DNA of 41,756 nt from the NCBI GenBank assembly GCA_965662885.1, contig CBFIJI010000006.1:1-41756 (forward strand). Direction: 5' to 3'. The stretch comes from CBFIJI01 sp965662885 (GTDB lineage: Bacteria > Bacteroidota > Bacteroidia > Flavobacteriales > Flavobacteriaceae). The position numbers and the translations under genes were made by a program. The notes under the pieces were generated by a model, which was not told the origin of the DNA, searched no databases, and was given only the letters and a program-made list of their open reading frames with translations. Of the stretch, positions 6,919-16,265 are shown in pieces (position 1 is the stretch's first letter; each line of letters begins with the position of its first letter).

Positions 6919-9245
6919 AACCCTAAAGCATCCAAATCCGTTTTGCTTGATGTTTTTGTTTGTTGATTCCCTGAATTCAATTCCTCACAATCAATGGGAA
7001 TCGATAAGTTTTCAGGAACGGTAAAATCCTCTTTGGAAACACCCAGTTCTGGAAGTTCATAAACAGATTTCATATAAAGTGCCCAAATGGGTAAGGCCAT
7101 AGTGGCCCCTTGTCCAAAAGCAATGTCTTTAAAATGAATGGATCGGTCTTCACCACCAACCCAAACCCCACTGACTAAATTGGGAACCATTCCCATAAAC
7201 CAACCATCACTTTGATTTTGAGTAGTACCCGTTTTACCTGCAATTGCATTTTCAAAAATATACGGATAGCCCGTCACTATATTTCGATAGATAAAATTCG
7301 TTTTCTCTAAGCCAGCATGCCGTAAACGAGCTCCTGAGCCCCCTTCTGTAACCCCCTCCATTAAATTGGTGGTCACATAGGCCGCTTCTTGACTCAAAAC
7401 ATCCTGAATTTCTGGAATTACTTCAAACAGAGGGGTTCCATTTTTATCCTCAATTCGTGTAATCATTATTGGTTTTACGTAGATCCCTTGGTTGACAAAG
7501 GTGCTATAAGAACCCACCATTTCGAATAAACTAATATCTGGAGTTCCCAAAGCAATTGATGGAACTGCGGGGAGGTTTGAAGTAATCCCCATTTTTTTTG
7601 CCAAATCAATCACAGGCTGTGGACCCACCATATCCATCAAACGGGCACTAACACTGTTGACGGAATTGGCCAAGGCATTTTTTAAAGTACGGGTTTGTCC
7701 GTAGCGATCTCCCGAATTTTTTGGACACCAAGCTTGAACATTCCCAAATTTCATCGGTTCAATACAAAACAAGGCATCAGGAAGTGAGTCACAAGGTGAT
7801 AGTTTTAATTGATCAATAGCGGTGGCATATAAAAAAGGTTTAAACGTAGAGCCGATTTGGCGCCGTCCTTGTTTGACTTGATCGTATTGGAAATGCTTGT
7901 AATCAAATCCACCAACCCACGCTTTTACATGTCCCGATTGAGGTTCCATCGACATCATTGACGCTCGGAGGAAATGTTTGTAATAACGAATGGAGTCCAT
8001 CGGTGTCATTAGAGTGTCTATTTCACCTTTCCAACTAAAGACCCGCATGGGTACTTCTTTATCAAATTCTGCTAAAATAGCCGCTTCTTCATATCCCGCA
8101 TTTCGCATCTTTCGCCAACGTTCAGAACGATATGCCGTTCGGACCATTAAAGTGTCTATTTCCCCATCACGAAGCTCTAAAAAGGGGGCGGTAGGATTTA
8201 CTTTTTTTCGATTCTGATAAAAGAACTCCTTTTGTAAGTTTTTCATATGCGTACTAACGGCGTTCTCGGCCATAGCCTGCATTCGAGAATCTATCGTTGT
8301 ATAAATTCGAAGTCCATCACGATAAATATTATAATTTGTACCGTCCACCTTAGGGTTATTCTTAACCCATGTATGCATAAATTCTTGAAGGTAGGCTCGG
8401 AAGTAGGTCGCTAGTCCTTCCCTATGGGATTGTGGGGTGTACCGAATTTCCAAAGGTGCTTGTTTAAGGGAATCTAAACTAGCTTCGGTTATAAACCCAT
8501 TGCGATACATTTGTTGAAACACAATATTTCGCCGTGTTTTGACCAGTTCTGGACGGCGTAATGGATTGTATAAAGAGGAATTTTTAAGCATCCCCACCAA
8601 GGTAGCGCATTCTTCAAGAGAGAGCGCTTCTGGAGTTTTATCAAAGTAAATCCGTGCAGCCGATTGAACCCCATCAGCGTTGTTGGTGAAATCATAAATG
8701 TTTAAATACATCGCAATGATTTCATTTTTAGTATATCGTCGTTCCAGTTTTACTGCCAGCACCCATTCTTTTACTTTTTGAAAAAGAGCTTCGCTGAGAT
8801 TTCGGGAACGAACCCCAACAAAAAGTTGTCGAGCCAATTGCTGTGTAATGGTACTTGCCCCACCTTTTTTACTCAAATAAAAAATCGCCCGCATTGTTCC
8901 TTTCCAGTCAATTCCTGAATGGCTGTAGTAACGTTCGTCCTCAGTGGCAATTAGGGCGTCAACAAGATCCTTCGGAAGTTCATTAAATGATATCGGTGTT
9001 CTATTTTCTTCATAATAGAACTTCCCCAAAACCTCCCCATCGGAAGAAATAATTTGTGTCGCTAAATTCGTTTTTGGGTTTTCTAACTGCTGTAAGTCGG
9101 GCATTGTACCAAACCAACCTAAGCCAGAGCCCCAAAATAACAAAACAATCGAAAGTAAGCCCGTCGAAAACAGTATCCAAAAGCTGCGTATAAAATACCA
9201 CGAAAAGGGATGTTTAAAAAACGTTTTTTTTGTTTGTGTTGTCAT
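6915..9245 (-). CDS. mrcA: Class A penicillin-binding protein (PBP1A-type)
   Basis: A 776-residue bifunctional peptidoglycan synthase. A basic cytoplasmic N-terminus and one membrane helix (about 19-42) precede the GT51 glycosyltransferase domain, with catalytic Glu102 in ATEDERYYSHSGID and the QQLARQL motif near 135. The transpeptidase domain carries SxxK (STFK, 466-469), SVN (528-530) and KTG (671-673), so both activities look intact. It polymerises and cross-links peptidoglycan on the outer face of the inner membrane. It follows gldH with a 1-base overlap (minus-strand order ricT, gldH, PBP), a conserved flavobacterial arrangement implying co-transcription. Confidence 0.95.
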   Translation of the reverse strand: MTTQTKKTFFKHPFSWYFIRSFWILFSTGLLSIVLLFWGSGLGWFGTMPDLQQLENPKTNLATQIISSDGEVLGKFYYEENRTPISFNELPKDLVDALIATEDERYYSHSGIDWKGTMRAIFYLSKKGGASTITQQLARQLFVGVRSRNLSEALFQKVKEWVLAVKLERRYTKNEIIAMYLNIYDFTNNADGVQSAARIYFDKTPEALSLEECATLVGMLKNSSLYNPLRRPELVKTRRNIVFQQMYRNGFITEASLDSLKQAPLEIRYTPQSHREGLATYFRAYLQEFMHTWVKNNPKVDGTNYNIYRDGLRIYTTIDSRMQAMAENAVSTHMKNLQKEFFYQNRKKVNPTAPFLELRDGEIDTLMVRTAYRSERWRKMRNAGYEEAAILAEFDKEVPMRVFSWKGEIDTLMTPMDSIRYYKHFLRASMMSMEPQSGHVKAWVGGFDYKHFQYDQVKQGRRQIGSTFKPFLYATAIDQLKLSPCDSLPDALFCIEPMKFGNVQAWCPKNSGDRYGQTRTLKNALANSVNSVSARLMDMVGPQPVIDLAKKMGITSNLPAVPSIALGTPDISLFEMVGSYSTFVNQGIYVKPIMITRIEDKNGTPLFEVIPEIQDVLSQEAAYVTTNLMEGVTEGGSGARLRHAGLEKTNFIYRNIVTGYPYIFENAIAGKTGTTQNQSDGWFMGMVPNLVSGVWVGGEDRSIHFKDIAFGQGATMALPIWALYMKSVYELPELGVSKEDFTVPENLSIPIDCEELNSGNQQTKTSSKTDLDALGF

Positions 9246-9730
9246 TATTTAAGCTGTTGTACTGGTTCCAATTCAATTCCCAAAGCGACAACACCCTCTA
9301 GGGTAGGAATGCCTTCCACAGCCGCATTTTTTCGCATCGCCTGATTTAGGGTAAGGGTATAGTTGCCTTCAGCTGGAAATTGAAACCCTTCCTTCCACCA
9401 TAATTTACTTTCTTTAACGTTGAGAAATCCTTTACCCAACCAACGACCGTCAGGAGCTGCTACGGCATATTCTAAAGTGTCTCTTAAAACCACTAGCCCC
9501 TCATTTTCCAAACTTGCGATCATAAAAATATTGGAATACAAATAAGCATCATCATTACGTAGATATAAATACACGTTGAATTCATCAATGGAATTCGTGA
9601 TTTTTGGAAGATTAAAAACAAGCTTTTGATCATTTGGCCAACCGTTCTCCAAATTGACATAGTCTCTATAAACAGTTTGCTCCTGACATCCCCAAAGCAA
9701 GCCTGCCAAAATGAAAAAGAACCTATGCAT
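9245..9730 (-). CDS. gldH: Gliding motility lipoprotein GldH
   Basis: The frame opens at 9808, but ATG at 9730 gives a short lipoprotein signal (MHRFFFILAGLLWGC, Cys15) and a 161-residue protein of the usual GldH size, so that start is preferred; ATG 9754 is an alternative. The mature part matches GldH in pattern: YRDYVNLENGWPNDQKLVFNLP, YLRNDDAYLYSNIFMIASL, and GEGF-type strands ending GIELEP. In gliding Bacteroidota GldH is an outer-membrane lipoprotein needed for gliding, though its exact role is unknown. The start overlaps the end of ricT by 8 bases and the stop touches the PBP start, so translation is probably coupled. Confidence 0.9.
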   Translation of the reverse strand: MHRFFFILAGLLWGCQEQTVYRDYVNLENGWPNDQKLVFNLPKITNSIDEFNVYLYLRNDDAYLYSNIFMIASLENEGLVVLRDTLEYAVAAPDGRWLGKGFLNVKESKLWWKEGFQFPAEGNYTLTLNQAMRKNAAVEGIPTLEGVVALGIELEPVQQLK

Positions 9731-10895
9731 TTTTCGATTTTTGTTTTTTAGCATTCCGCCATTGATTGTTTTTTCGTTTGTTAGGTCTTTTTGTATTCTT
9801 GCGATCAAAACGATTCAAATTGTCCTGACCTACTACATTTTCAAGCAAGGCCACTTCTGGTTTTACGACAACTTCCTCCTCAATAAATTCTTCTAAACTA
9901 GCCACTGGTTCTTTAGCCCTGTTTTTGGCAATAATTATTTTAACCGTTTCCGTAGGAAGCTTATGCCAGGTCATCCATTCATTTTTATAGCAATACCACA
10001 TAACCCCTTTGAAAATGTCAATTTTTTGACAGATGGCAATCCCCTTTTCGGTATGAAGTTTTGTTTCTGTTCGAGGAAAGTTTTTTAATGCCGATCGATA
10101 AGCATCCAACTCATAGTTTAAACAACATTTTAATTTTCCACACTGTCCTGAAAGCTTCTGAGGGTTTAAGGAGAGTTGTTGATACCTTGCAGCTCCTGTA
10201 GAAACTGATCTAAAATCCGTCAACCAAGTTGAACAACACAATTCCCGACCACAAGAACCAATGCCACCCAAGCGAGAAGCTTCTTGACGAAGACCTATCT
10301 GTCGCATTTCAATTCGTATGGAAAAAGCCTGTGCCATATCCTTAATCAACTGACGAAAGTCAATCCTACTTTCAGCGGTATAATAGAAGGTGGCTTTTTT
10401 CCCATCCCCCTGAAATTCAACATCAGAAATTTTCATTTCCAATCGAAGAGCAATTGCCAATTCTCTGGCTCTTTTTTGTACTTCTTTTTCTCGTTCTCGT
10501 GCAGCAATCCACACCTCAATTTCCTGTTGGCTAGCTTTTCTTAAAACTGTTCCAATCTGATCTCCGTCTTCTTTAATCTTTTTGCGTTTCATTTGTAAAC
10601 GCACTAATTCGCCTGTTAAAGTAATCATTCCAAGGTCATGCCCTTTTTCTACTTCTGTAATGACTAAATCACCTACAGCAGGAGTCATCCCCTCTGGGAA
10701 GCGATAAAATCCTTTTCGACTATTTTTAAAACGAACTTCGATATATGGAAAATGGCGGTGTCCCTCGGGTAACTTCATATTAGAAAGCCAATCAAAAACG
10801 GTAAGTTTATTGCAACTGTCCGTACCACAGGTACCATTGCTTTTACACCCTCGCGGTTGACCATTACTTGTATTCGAACAGCTTGCACAGCCCAT
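9723..10895 (-). CDS. ricT: PSP1-domain protein, RicT-like
   Basis: A 390-residue protein. The N-terminus is Cys-rich (Cys3, 6, 17, 23, 28). The PSP1 core spans about 50-270 and holds the typical GSCGRELCCSTWL (213-225; Cys215, 220, 221) and GQCGKLKCCLNYE (250-262; Cys252, 257, 258). In Bacillus RicT such cysteines help bind Fe-S clusters in the RicAFT complex, which affects RNA maturation. No RicA or RicF partner is visible, so its role here is unclear. The last roughly 30 residues are very basic (KRPNKRKNNQWRNAKKQK), suggesting nucleic-acid contact. It leads the cluster with gldH and the PBP. Confidence 0.88.
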   Translation of the reverse strand: MGCASCSNTSNGQPRGCKSNGTCGTDSCNKLTVFDWLSNMKLPEGHRHFPYIEVRFKNSRKGFYRFPEGMTPAVGDLVITEVEKGHDLGMITLTGELVRLQMKRKKIKEDGDQIGTVLRKASQQEIEVWIAAREREKEVQKRARELAIALRLEMKISDVEFQGDGKKATFYYTAESRIDFRQLIKDMAQAFSIRIEMRQIGLRQEASRLGGIGSCGRELCCSTWLTDFRSVSTGAARYQQLSLNPQKLSGQCGKLKCCLNYELDAYRSALKNFPRTETKLHTEKGIAICQKIDIFKGVMWYCYKNEWMTWHKLPTETVKIIIAKNRAKEPVASLEEFIEEEVVVKPEVALLENVVGQDNLNRFDRKNTKRPNKRKNNQWRNAKKQKSKNA

Positions 10896-10915
10896 AGATA
10901 TTGTTGTATTTATCT

Positions 10916-10951
10916 GATTTTAAAGATAGGACGATTTCCTAATTTAAAATC
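10916..10951. other. AT-rich stem-loop between trhO and ricT
   Basis: GATTTTAAA (10916-10924) pairs perfectly with TTTAAAATC (10943-10951). Inside it, AGGA (10928-10931) can pair with TCCT, extending the structure. It nearly fills the 60-base gap between the trhO stop and the ricT start on the minus strand. Without a T run it is not a standard terminator; it could be an mRNA end/processing hairpin or a ricT leader structure. Confidence 0.5.
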
Positions 10952-10955
10952 TTAA

Positions 10956-11987
10956 TTAATGTTTAAATTTTAAAACTTCCGAACGCCCTTTTTTAAATAT
11001 TTTATTGCTGTTATGCAGCCCTTTACGACGTTTTTTTTGTTCTTCTTCGGGTAAATTGACAATCGTTTTACAAGCCTCCGAACAACATTCTTGCATTTTT
11101 TCCCGACAAGTCTCGCATTGAATGAACAGTAAATGACAGGCTTCATTGATACAATTCACATGGGTGTCACATGGAGTCCCACATTGATGACAATGGGAGA
11201 TAATATCTTCTGAAATTCGTTCTCCCCTTCGTTCGTCAAAAACAAAGTTTTTACCTTTAAATTTATTTTCTATTCCTTGTGCTTTCACCTGCTTGGCATA
11301 TTCGATAATACCCCCTTCCAACTGAAAGACATTCTTAAAACCTTTGTGTTTAAAATACGCACTCGCCTTTTCACAGCGAATTCCTCCAGTACAATACATC
11401 AATAGATTTTTGTCCTCTTTATGTTCTTGTAAATCCTTTTCAATAATTGGAAGGGATTCACGAAACGTATCAACATCTGGGGTTACCGCCCCCTGAAAAT
11501 GCCCGATTTCACTTTCATAATGATTGCGCATATCAACACATATGGTGTTGTCGTTGGAAAGTAAATTATTAAATTCCGTTGCATTCACGTGGGTTCCTTT
11601 TTGTGTCACATCAAAAGTATTATCGTCCAAGCCATCGGCCACAATTTTTGATCGTACTTTAATGGTAAGTTTTAAAAAGGATTGATTATCGTGCTCCACC
11701 GCAATATTTAAACGTACATTTTCCAAAAAAACAATACTATCAATATGTGCTTTTAAAACAGCAAAATTGACTGCTGGAACAGACAACTGTGCATTAATAC
11801 CTTCATTGGCTACATAAATTCGACCAAGAACATCCAAAGGGTTCCAGTGAAGAAATAAATAGTCACGAAACAGTTGAGGGTTTCCAATGTTGTGGTACTG
11901 ATAGAACGAAAGGGTCAGGCGATCTTTACCGGCTTGTTCAATAAGAACACGTCGTTCTTCAGCACTTAGTTTGTTGTACAGTTGCAT
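10956..11987 (-). CDS. trhO: tRNA uridine(34) hydroxylase, rhodanese family
   Basis: A 343-residue protein of the YceA/TrhO family, which hydroxylates U34 of certain tRNAs to 5-hydroxyuridine using oxygen. The N-terminal domain (about 1-125) starts with YNKLS and has GRIYVANEGINAQLS. The rhodanese domain (about 135-240) carries the active-site loop CTGGIRC (199-205) with Cys199, then EKASAYFKHKGF and the conserved LEGGI. The Cys-rich C-terminal part (HCHQCGTPC, CETCREKMQECC) looks metal-binding, as in the family. A TAAATTTG promoter element lies about 28 bases upstream. It may be followed in the transcript by ricT, across the stem-loop. Confidence 0.93.
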   Translation of the reverse strand: MQLYNKLSAEERRVLIEQAGKDRLTLSFYQYHNIGNPQLFRDYLFLHWNPLDVLGRIYVANEGINAQLSVPAVNFAVLKAHIDSIVFLENVRLNIAVEHDNQSFLKLTIKVRSKIVADGLDDNTFDVTQKGTHVNATEFNNLLSNDNTICVDMRNHYESEIGHFQGAVTPDVDTFRESLPIIEKDLQEHKEDKNLLMYCTGGIRCEKASAYFKHKGFKNVFQLEGGIIEYAKQVKAQGIENKFKGKNFVFDERRGERISEDIISHCHQCGTPCDTHVNCINEACHLLFIQCETCREKMQECCSEACKTIVNLPEEEQKKRRKGLHNSNKIFKKGRSEVLKFKH

Positions 11988-12015
11988 GCTATAAACATTT
12001 AAAGTGATGACTTTG

Positions 12016-12023
12016 CAAATTTA
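12016..12023 (-). promoter_or_regulatory. Bacteroidota -7 promoter element for trhO
   Basis: The minus strand reads TAAATTTG, a perfect TAnnTTTG match, about 28 bases before the trhO ATG. No clear -33 element was seen. Confidence 0.45.
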
Positions 12024-12102
12024 AGGAAATTGATTGGTAAGTTCCTTAAAAGGAATTAGATAAGCGATTCTCATCGGAAAAAACCTTGGATTTTAAAATA
12101 GT

Positions 12103-12774
12103 TTACAAAAAAACCATTACACCGGCACTTAAAACCAAATCGTTCACCCCACCATTGGGATGCTTTAGTCCTGCATTGCTGATATGACGAAAACCAGGCC
12201 TTAAATCCAAATAAATACGATTATAAATCTTTAAATTCAGTCCAACAAAAAAGTTGTCCGAAAAAATAAAGCCTTCCGATTGTCGTTGTGGAGTCCCGGA
12301 AACATAATGCGGACCAGAAGAAATTAAGAAATATAAACTCAAGTGGTCTCGAAAAAAGTTTTTCCGAATCAATACACCAACATTGACACCAAACTCAAAT
12401 CCTTTGACCTCCGACAAATCACTATCAACATGTTTAAAACGTGTTCGGTTGATTTGCGGTTGTACCAAAAGGTCTAAACCCCAGCTATTTCGCCGTAAAA
12501 AAGCGTAGTAATACTGTAATTGAAGAAACAAGACTTGATAGTCATAGGTAACGCTCAATCCCGGAGAATTGACATCTTTCCCTTGACCTTCAAGATACCC
12601 TAGCATAGGCACCCTATGATCTGGATGAAGGTCATTAACTAACTGCTCAAAATTTTGTCCACCATACCCTACGATAAATCCCATACGATGTTTGGAGGAA
12701 AGAAAAAAATTATTGTTTTCCCCTTGAGCAGATACAATGGGGATAAATAATAGAAATGCGATGACTAATTTCAA
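12103..12774 (-). CDS. Acyloxyacyl hydrolase, PagL-like lipid A deacylase family
   Basis: The frame is open from ATG 12939, but that start overlaps the upstream M24 gene by 83 bases and puts a long tail before the signal peptide. TTG at 12774 gives MKLVIAFLLFIPIVSAQ, a clean signal peptide, and a 223-residue protein; this start is an inference. The C-terminus FRHISNAGLKHPNGGVNDLVL carries the His and Ser of the PagL active site (HxSN) in a small outer-membrane barrel. PagL-type enzymes remove the 3-O acyl chain of lipid A. It lies directly downstream of the M24 peptidase and is likely co-transcribed with it. Confidence 0.82.
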   Translation of the reverse strand: MKLVIAFLLFIPIVSAQGENNNFFLSSKHRMGFIVGYGGQNFEQLVNDLHPDHRVPMLGYLEGQGKDVNSPGLSVTYDYQVLFLQLQYYYAFLRRNSWGLDLLVQPQINRTRFKHVDSDLSEVKGFEFGVNVGVLIRKNFFRDHLSLYFLISSGPHYVSGTPQRQSEGFIFSDNFFVGLNLKIYNRIYLDLRPGFRHISNAGLKHPNGGVNDLVLSAGVMVFL

Positions 12775-12856
12775 TGACTTAGATTTGGAGGGTTGATTGT
12801 ATAAATCTAACCCCTCAAATATTCTAAACCAAAACCTCAGCTGTTTTTTTAGTGCA

Positions 12857-14179
12857 TCATTCCAAATGATTGGGTTTTGCCCCCACCAAAAGCAATTCGG
12901 TTTGGCGACCATTGACATAGCGGAACCCGTTTTCACCATAAAAGCCAGCCTCTTCTAGCATGACCCGTATTTCCTTTTTCCAAGCTTCAATATACACTTT
13001 CGTATTGAGCTCAATAGCATAAACCGTGTTGGGTTGTAGTGGGTGTTCTCCAGAACCAGGAATGCCCTCTTGAGCGTCCCACATCCCAAAAGTTGTTCCA
13101 GCAGAATGTCCGAAAAGTCCTAAAGGGTGTGTATAAATTTGTGGTTTTAAACCTTCTGCAAAACCTGCATCAAGCGCTTTTTTTAAAGTTTCATTCCCAG
13201 TTTGCCCCGTAACAAAATTATCGGTTAGTAAATCTTGAACACGGTTACCCGCTGTTAAAGCGTCTTGTAAAAATTTGGGTGCCGCTGTTTCCCCCGGTTT
13301 TAATACATAAGCCAGCTCTTGACAGTCCGTGTTTAAGGTCAAGTAGGAAATTCCAAAATCACAATGAATCAGATCCCCTGGGAGAATAGTATCAAATTTG
13401 GACAGCCCGTCAAAAGCGTATAGGTCACTCCCCCCCGAACGCTGAACATCAACTGTTGGGTGAAACCAGGTATCCAATCCCAAGGCATTCACTTTTTCAC
13501 GAAGCCACCAAACCACGTCCTCCGTAGTTGTCGCTCCAGGAGTAATCACTGCTGATGAAAAGGCTTCTTCAATAATGTTATGGGTGATTTCCACCAGTTG
13601 ACTGTAGAGCATCATTTCTTGGGTCGTACGGGTTTCTATCCAAGAAACTGCCAAGGGTTCTGAAGAGACCACACGCGATTTAAATTTTGAGGGAAGGACC
13701 GCCATCAAGCCTTCGTAATCTGTATTTACCAATCCGTCAGCCAAAGCAAAATCCTCGGAGATATTCACCCCGATGGTTTTAGGGTTTTTACTTGCGACAT
13801 AGTCCGCTAAAGCCTGCCACTGGTTGGGCTGCTTTTCTTTATCCCAAATGGAACGGATATTCTTTCCAAAAGCATAACGCGTAATGGCAACAGCATCGGA
13901 CTCTCCAGCCGCATTTCGCGAAAAAACTAAAATAGTACGGCGCCGTGCATTCAGCCAAGTTGGTGGTAATAAGGTTTTTACAATCGGATCTTCGTTGTAT
14001 TCTCGTGTAATCAAAATCCACATGTCCATTTGATGTTGTTCCATCAATTGAGGCAAGAGATTTTCCAAACGGTCCTTTTGAATCCGTTCAATCACTGCTG
14101 CACGTTCCCTTAGGGGAAGAATGTTTTGGGCATTGGCTAAAGTAGTGACAAGAAAAAAGAGTACAAACAACTGTTTCAT
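12857..14179 (-). CDS. Exported M24-family metallopeptidase (Xaa-Pro peptidase-like)
   Basis: A 440-residue protein with a Sec signal (MKQLFVLFFLVTTLANAQ), then a creatinase-type N-terminal domain (about 25-185) and a pita-bread catalytic domain (about 190-435). Metal ligands can be placed at Asp274 (HCDFGISY), Asp285 (NTDCQELAY), His358 (GHSAGTTFG), Glu390 (YAIELNT) and a Glu near 410 (MLEEAG). All five are present, so it should be active. The secreted location fits peptide scavenging in the periplasm; dipeptides or Xaa-Pro peptides are likely substrates but not proven. The PagL-like gene follows on the same strand. It is divergent from recA. Confidence 0.88.
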   Translation of the reverse strand: MKQLFVLFFLVTTLANAQNILPLRERAAVIERIQKDRLENLLPQLMEQHQMDMWILITREYNEDPIVKTLLPPTWLNARRRTILVFSRNAAGESDAVAITRYAFGKNIRSIWDKEKQPNQWQALADYVASKNPKTIGVNISEDFALADGLVNTDYEGLMAVLPSKFKSRVVSSEPLAVSWIETRTTQEMMLYSQLVEITHNIIEEAFSSAVITPGATTTEDVVWWLREKVNALGLDTWFHPTVDVQRSGGSDLYAFDGLSKFDTILPGDLIHCDFGISYLTLNTDCQELAYVLKPGETAAPKFLQDALTAGNRVQDLLTDNFVTGQTGNETLKKALDAGFAEGLKPQIYTHPLGLFGHSAGTTFGMWDAQEGIPGSGEHPLQPNTVYAIELNTKVYIEAWKKEIRVMLEEAGFYGENGFRYVNGRQTELLLVGAKPNHLE

Positions 14180-14376
14180 GGTGTGTGAATTTTTAGTTTT
14201 TGAAAGATACTTAATAATTTATAAGATGAGATACTCCTCGAAGGACAAGGAGATAATACTGTTTTTAGTGTGTGGCCTAAAATTGTCCAAGGGAATAATA
14301 AAATTTGTTAATAATGCAAGGGCTTTTGATGGAAAACCAATCATTAGAAATACTAATTTAGCAAAAAAGAGGAATT

Positions 14377-15384
14377 ATGGCAGATCAAAAATCCGATAAG
14401 TTAAAAGCGTTAGAACTCACATTAAGTAAATTAGATAAGACCTACGGCAAAGGTACCGTCATGAAATTGGGGGACGAAGCCATTGAAGAAGTAGAATCTA
14501 TTTCATCGGGTTCTCTTGGACTAGACATTGCCTTGGGTGTAGGCGGCTACCCTCGGGGTCGCGTAATTGAAATTTATGGTCCAGAATCTTCTGGGAAAAC
14601 AACCCTGACCTTACATGCCATTGCAGAATGTCAAAAAGCAGGTGGCATTGCTGCCTTTATAGATGCTGAACATGCTTTTGATCGTTTTTATGCTGAAAAA
14701 TTAGGGATTGATGTAGGGGAATTGATCATTTCTCAGCCTGATCATGGGGAACAAGCCTTGGAAATTGCCGATAACCTGATCCGTTCAGGTGCTGTAGATA
14801 TTGTAGTTGTGGATTCCGTGGCTGCACTAACCCCAAAAAGTGAAATTGAAGGGGAAATGGGAGATTCTAAAATGGGACTCCATGCCCGATTAATGTCTCA
14901 AGCCCTTCGAAAGCTAACGGGGTCTATAAGTAAGACAAACTGTACTGTTTTCTTTATCAATCAACTTCGAGAAAAAATTGGTGTTATGTTTGGAAACCCA
15001 GAGACAACTACTGGAGGAAATGCCTTAAAATTTTATGCTTCTGTACGTCTAGATATTCGACGATCCACACAAATTAAAAGTGCTGATGCCGAAGTATTAG
15101 GAAATAAAACAAAAGTGAAAGTGGTTAAAAACAAAGTGGCTCCTCCATTTAGAACCACCGAATTTGATATCATGTACGGAGAAGGAATTTCAAAGCTTGG
15201 AGAAATCATTGACCTTGGGGTGAATTATGAAATCATCAAAAAAAGTGGTTCTTGGTTTAGCTATGGCGAAACCAAATTAGGACAAGGGCGTGATGGTGTA
15301 AAAAAACTATTGATCGACAACCCAGAACTTATGGAAGAACTGGAAGAAAAAATAGTAGCCGCCTTAAAAATTATCAAAGAATAA
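14377..15384 (+). CDS. recA: Recombinase RecA
   Basis: A 335-residue RecA of normal length. The Walker A motif GPESSGKT is at about 68-75, followed by the conserved FIDAEHAFD and the Walker B segment IVVVDSVAAL. The GEMGDSKMGLHARLMSQALRKL stretch belongs to loop L1 and FINQLREKIGVMFGNPETTTGGNALKFYAS to loop L2. It forms filaments on single-stranded DNA for homologous recombination and the SOS response. The ATG at 14377 is preceded by AAGAGGAA, a plausible ribosome-binding site. An overlapping plus-strand reading from 14121 into the start is considered spurious. It ends 3 bases from the convergent acyltransferase. Confidence 0.98.
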   Translation: MADQKSDKLKALELTLSKLDKTYGKGTVMKLGDEAIEEVESISSGSLGLDIALGVGGYPRGRVIEIYGPESSGKTTLTLHAIAECQKAGGIAAFIDAEHAFDRFYAEKLGIDVGELIISQPDHGEQALEIADNLIRSGAVDIVVVDSVAALTPKSEIEGEMGDSKMGLHARLMSQALRKLTGSISKTNCTVFFINQLREKIGVMFGNPETTTGGNALKFYASVRLDIRRSTQIKSADAEVLGNKTKVKVVKNKVAPPFRTTEFDIMYGEGISKLGEIIDLGVNYEIIKKSGSWFSYGETKLGQGRDGVKKLLIDNPELMEELEEKIVAALKIIKE

Positions 15385-15387
15385 CCT

Positions 15388-16179
15388 TTAAATCGCTACC
15401 TTTTTCCAAACTTCAATGGCCTTAATTGCAGCTTGTTTAGGGTCGTTTAGCAGACGCTCATTAATTTTTGTAAACACCTTGTCGGATAGGTTCTGAACCT
15501 CCTCCATGTTATAGGGCATCGTAAGTATAGGTTCATGCATTTCTACCCGTAATACTCCCGGATAACCGTGAGTGGTGTACCAAGGATATTTTCGTTTACA
15601 ATCTAAAAAAACCATAGGGACAATTGGAATCTGATGGTTTATAGCTAGCTTAAATGCACCTTGTTTAAAAGGGTTTAAAAGGATGGACTCATCCAAATAA
15701 TTGACTTCTGGGAAAATACAAACACTATAGCCTTTTGCGACTACCTCATCTACCTGGGCATATACTGCAAAACGGCTATTGGGATCTGAACGATCCACCA
15801 AAATGGCAGCGCGCTTGTAAATTGAACCAAATAAAGGAATATCCCCCAGCTCCTTTTTCCCAACAAAAACAAACGGTTTTTTCCACATTCTAAACATTAC
15901 CAAGATGTCTATATAACTGGCATGATTGGCCACCAACATATGGGTCTTGTCCCATTCAAAGGGGTGTTTAAGCACTGTTCTTTTTAGGTAGAACCCCATT
16001 CCAAAAAGAATAAAGGGAGCCCAAATATTCCTGGCAATCCAAAAAAGATAGGGATAGCCTTTCGGGATAATAACCAGGATAAATAATAGAGGAAATAAAA
16101 TAAGTATAGGCACCATTGCCAAAATACCAAACCAAAGCCTCCAAAGGAAAAATGGAATGCGCCTAATCATAGCTATCAT
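15388..16179 (-). CDS. 1-acyl-sn-glycerol-3-phosphate acyltransferase (PlsC-type)
   Basis: A 263-residue membrane-bound acyltransferase. Hydrophobic segments lie at about 10-40 and 43-65. The catalytic HX4D motif is NHASYID (His86, Asp91), followed by the FPEVNYLDES region and the IVPMVFLDC strand typical of the family. It most likely adds the second acyl chain to lysophosphatidic acid during phospholipid synthesis, though related enzymes act on ornithine lipids. ATG at 16170 is an alternative start. It is convergent with recA (3-base gap) and divergent from trpS. Confidence 0.88.
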   Translation of the reverse strand: MIAMIRRIPFFLWRLWFGILAMVPILILFPLLFILVIIPKGYPYLFWIARNIWAPFILFGMGFYLKRTVLKHPFEWDKTHMLVANHASYIDILVMFRMWKKPFVFVGKKELGDIPLFGSIYKRAAILVDRSDPNSRFAVYAQVDEVVAKGYSVCIFPEVNYLDESILLNPFKQGAFKLAINHQIPIVPMVFLDCKRKYPWYTTHGYPGVLRVEMHEPILTMPYNMEEVQNLSDKVFTKINERLLNDPKQAAIKAIEVWKKVAI

Positions 16180-16265
16180 AAAAGCAAATATCGTAATTTC
16201 AACCTAAACTTCCTTATTCATTTTAAGGAGGAAAAAAAGTACCTTTACCGAAACTTTATTTCGAT

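Noticed and set aside
14121..14399. Plus-strand 92-codon frame upstream of and overlapping recA
   Set aside because: It overlaps the M24 gene start antisense and the recA start out of frame, and its composition is not protein-like; recA has a good ribosome-binding site of its own.
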